The notes under the pieces were generated by a model. That model saw only the letters and a program-made list of their open reading frames with translations, did no database searches and was not told the DNA's origin. The position numbers were made by a program, and so were the translations under genes. From assembly GCA_047629975.1 (NCBI GenBank), contig JBLHUT010000203.1, positions 1 to 6,551 on the forward strand: a stretch of DNA of 6,551 nt, written 5' to 3'. The DNA comes from JBLHUT01 sp047629975. GTDB taxonomy: Bacteria; Pseudomonadota; Alphaproteobacteria; Rhodobacterales; Rhodobacteraceae. Shown one piece after another: positions 5,395 through 6,551 of the stretch (positions are counted from its first letter, which is position 1; the number at the start of each line of letters is the position of its first letter).

Positions 5395-6551
5395 ACATCC
5401 GGAACACGCCAAAACGCGTGTCCTCGATCGGGGCGTTCAGGGCTGCCGTTAAACTGAGTGACAGCACATCGCGGCTTTTTCTGGGGTCGATGATACCGTC
5501 ATCCCACAGCCGTGCCGAGGCATAAAGCGGGTGGGACTGACGCTCGAACATGTCGATTGTGGGTTGCTTGAAGGCGGCCTCGTCGGTGGCCGACCATGTG
5601 CCACCCGACCGCTCGATACCGTCGCGCTTGACCGTGGCCAGAACGCCGGCGGCCTGCGCCCCGCCCATGACGCCGATGCGCGCGTTGGGCCACGACCACA
5701 TGAACCGCGGCTGATAGGCCCGTCCGGCCATGCCGTAATTGCCCGCCCCGAAAGAGCCGCCAACCACCATCGTCACCTTCGGAACCGAGGTCGTGGCAAC
5801 GGCCGTGACCATCTTGGCACCGTGGCGCGCAATCCCTTCGTTCTCGTATTTGCGCCCGACCATAAAGCCGGTAATATTTTGCAAGAACACCAACGGGATA
5901 CGCCGTTGGCTGCACAGTTCTACGAAATGGGCACCCTTTTGCGCGGCCTCCGACAGCAGCACGCCGTTGTTGGCGACAATCCCGACGGGGCAGCCTTTCA
6001 GATGCGCAAATCCGGTGACCAGCGTCGCGCCGTAACGCGCCTTGAACTCGTCAAAATATGACCCGTCCACGAGCCGTGCAATCACCTCGCGGATGTCATA
6101 GGGCGTCGACAGGCTTGCGGGGACAACATCCAGCAATTCATCAGGATCATAGGCCGGTTCCTGCGGGGTTTGCAATTGAACCTGTGCGGCGGCCACCGGC
6201 CCGTTCAACCCGCCCACCGCCCTGCGCGCCAACGCCAGCGCATGGGCGTCGTCCTCGGCTAGATAATCGGCAACACCCGACAGGCGGGTATGCACATCGC
6301 CCCCGCCCAGATCCTCGGCACTCACGATCTCGCCGGTCGCAGCCTTGACAAGTGGTGGCCCCGCCAGAAAAATCGTGCCCTGCTCTTTGACAATGATCGC
6401 CACATCCGACATGGCCGGAACATAAGCCCCGCCCGCCGTGCACGACCCCATCACAACAGCAATCTGCGCGATGCCTTTCGCGCTCATTCTTGCCTGATTG
6501 TAAAAAATACGGCCAAAATGATCGCGGTCGGGAAACACCTCGTCCTGATTG
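5393..6551 (-). CDS. mccB: Methylcrotonyl-CoA carboxylase, carboxyltransferase beta subunit (partial, 5' end off window)
   Basis: Transfers the carboxyl group from biotin on MccA to 3-methylcrotonyl-CoA, completing the leucine-pathway carboxylase. The frame is open through the right edge (its first full codons read NQDEVFPDRDHFGRIF), so the GTG at 6538 is internal and not a start. About 385 residues are visible; the family is about 535, so roughly 150 N-terminal residues are missing. Landmarks are MGSCTAGGAYVPAMSD, GPPLVKAATGE and EDLGGGDVH in the N-terminal carboxyltransferase half. In the C-terminal half are NNGVLLSEAAQKGAHF, LVFLQNITGFMVG, GGSFGAGNYGMAGRAY (the region shaping the oxyanion hole) and WPNARIGVMGGAQAAGVL. 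The C-terminus DTRFGVFRM is typical of MccB and distinguishes it from propionyl-CoA carboxylase beta. It is followed after 8 bases by the ASCH gene and then mccA. Confidence 0.93.
   Translation of the reverse strand, partial: NQDEVFPDRDHFGRIFYNQARMSAKGIAQIAVVMGSCTAGGAYVPAMSDVAIIVKEQGTIFLAGPPLVKAATGEIVSAEDLGGGDVHTRLSGVADYLAEDDAHALALARRAVGGLNGPVAAAQVQLQTPQEPAYDPDELLDVVPASLSTPYDIREVIARLVDGSYFDEFKARYGATLVTGFAHLKGCPVGIVANNGVLLSEAAQKGAHFVELCSQRRIPLVFLQNITGFMVGRKYENEGIARHGAKMVTAVATTSVPKVTMVVGGSFGAGNYGMAGRAYQPRFMWSWPNARIGVMGGAQAAGVLATVKRDGIERSGGTWSATDEAAFKQPTIDMFERQSHPLYASARLWDDGIIDPRKSRDVLSLSLTAALNAPIEDTRFGVFRM

Noticed and set aside
6536..6538. GTG as a start codon for mccB
   Set aside because: The frame stays open to the window edge and the codons before it read NQDE, continuing the conserved MccB sequence, so this is an internal valine.

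Overview
The window looks like ordinary chromosomal DNA of an alphaproteobacterium, most likely a member of the Rhodobacteraceae (Roseobacter group). The reasons are GC-rich sequence with strong third-position bias, a Mn/Fe ABC transporter divergent from a Fur/Mur-type regulator, a regulator lacking the CxxC zinc motif, and an mcc (leucine degradation) cluster. The taxonomic call is inferred from protein style and gene neighbourhood, not from a search.

Left part (1-2417, all minus strand): a metal-uptake operon read from right to left. It encodes the periplasmic metal-binding protein (sitA-like, 1521-2417), the ATPase (sitB-like, 601-1455) and an ABC-3 family permease (sitC-like, 604 to beyond base 1). 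sitB and sitC share an ATGA stop/start overlap. The 65-base sitA-sitB gap holds a possible stem-loop. A second permease (sitD) is expected beyond the left edge but is not visible.

Middle (2418-2990): a short divergent control region with a Fur-type palindrome and three copies of TGAGAAT, followed by a plus-strand Fur-family regulator that probably begins at 2562. The likely circuit is that the regulator, loaded with Mn or Fe, represses both the transporter and itself.

Right part (3019-6551, all minus strand): methylcrotonyl-CoA carboxylase beta subunit (mccB, 5' part off the right edge), a small ASCH-domain protein, and the biotin-carrying alpha subunit (mccA). The three are tightly packed, with an 8-base gap and an ATGA overlap, so they are probably one transcript. 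MccA and MccB together carboxylate 3-methylcrotonyl-CoA in leucine breakdown. mccA and the regulator meet tail to tail across 28 bases, where a weak terminator-like hairpin can be drawn.

I found no mobile element, CRISPR array, tRNA, rRNA or toxin/defence system, and nothing that looks like a wholly new system. The points most worth a second look are the layered operator between sitA and the regulator, and the ASCH gene lodged between the two subunits of one enzyme.
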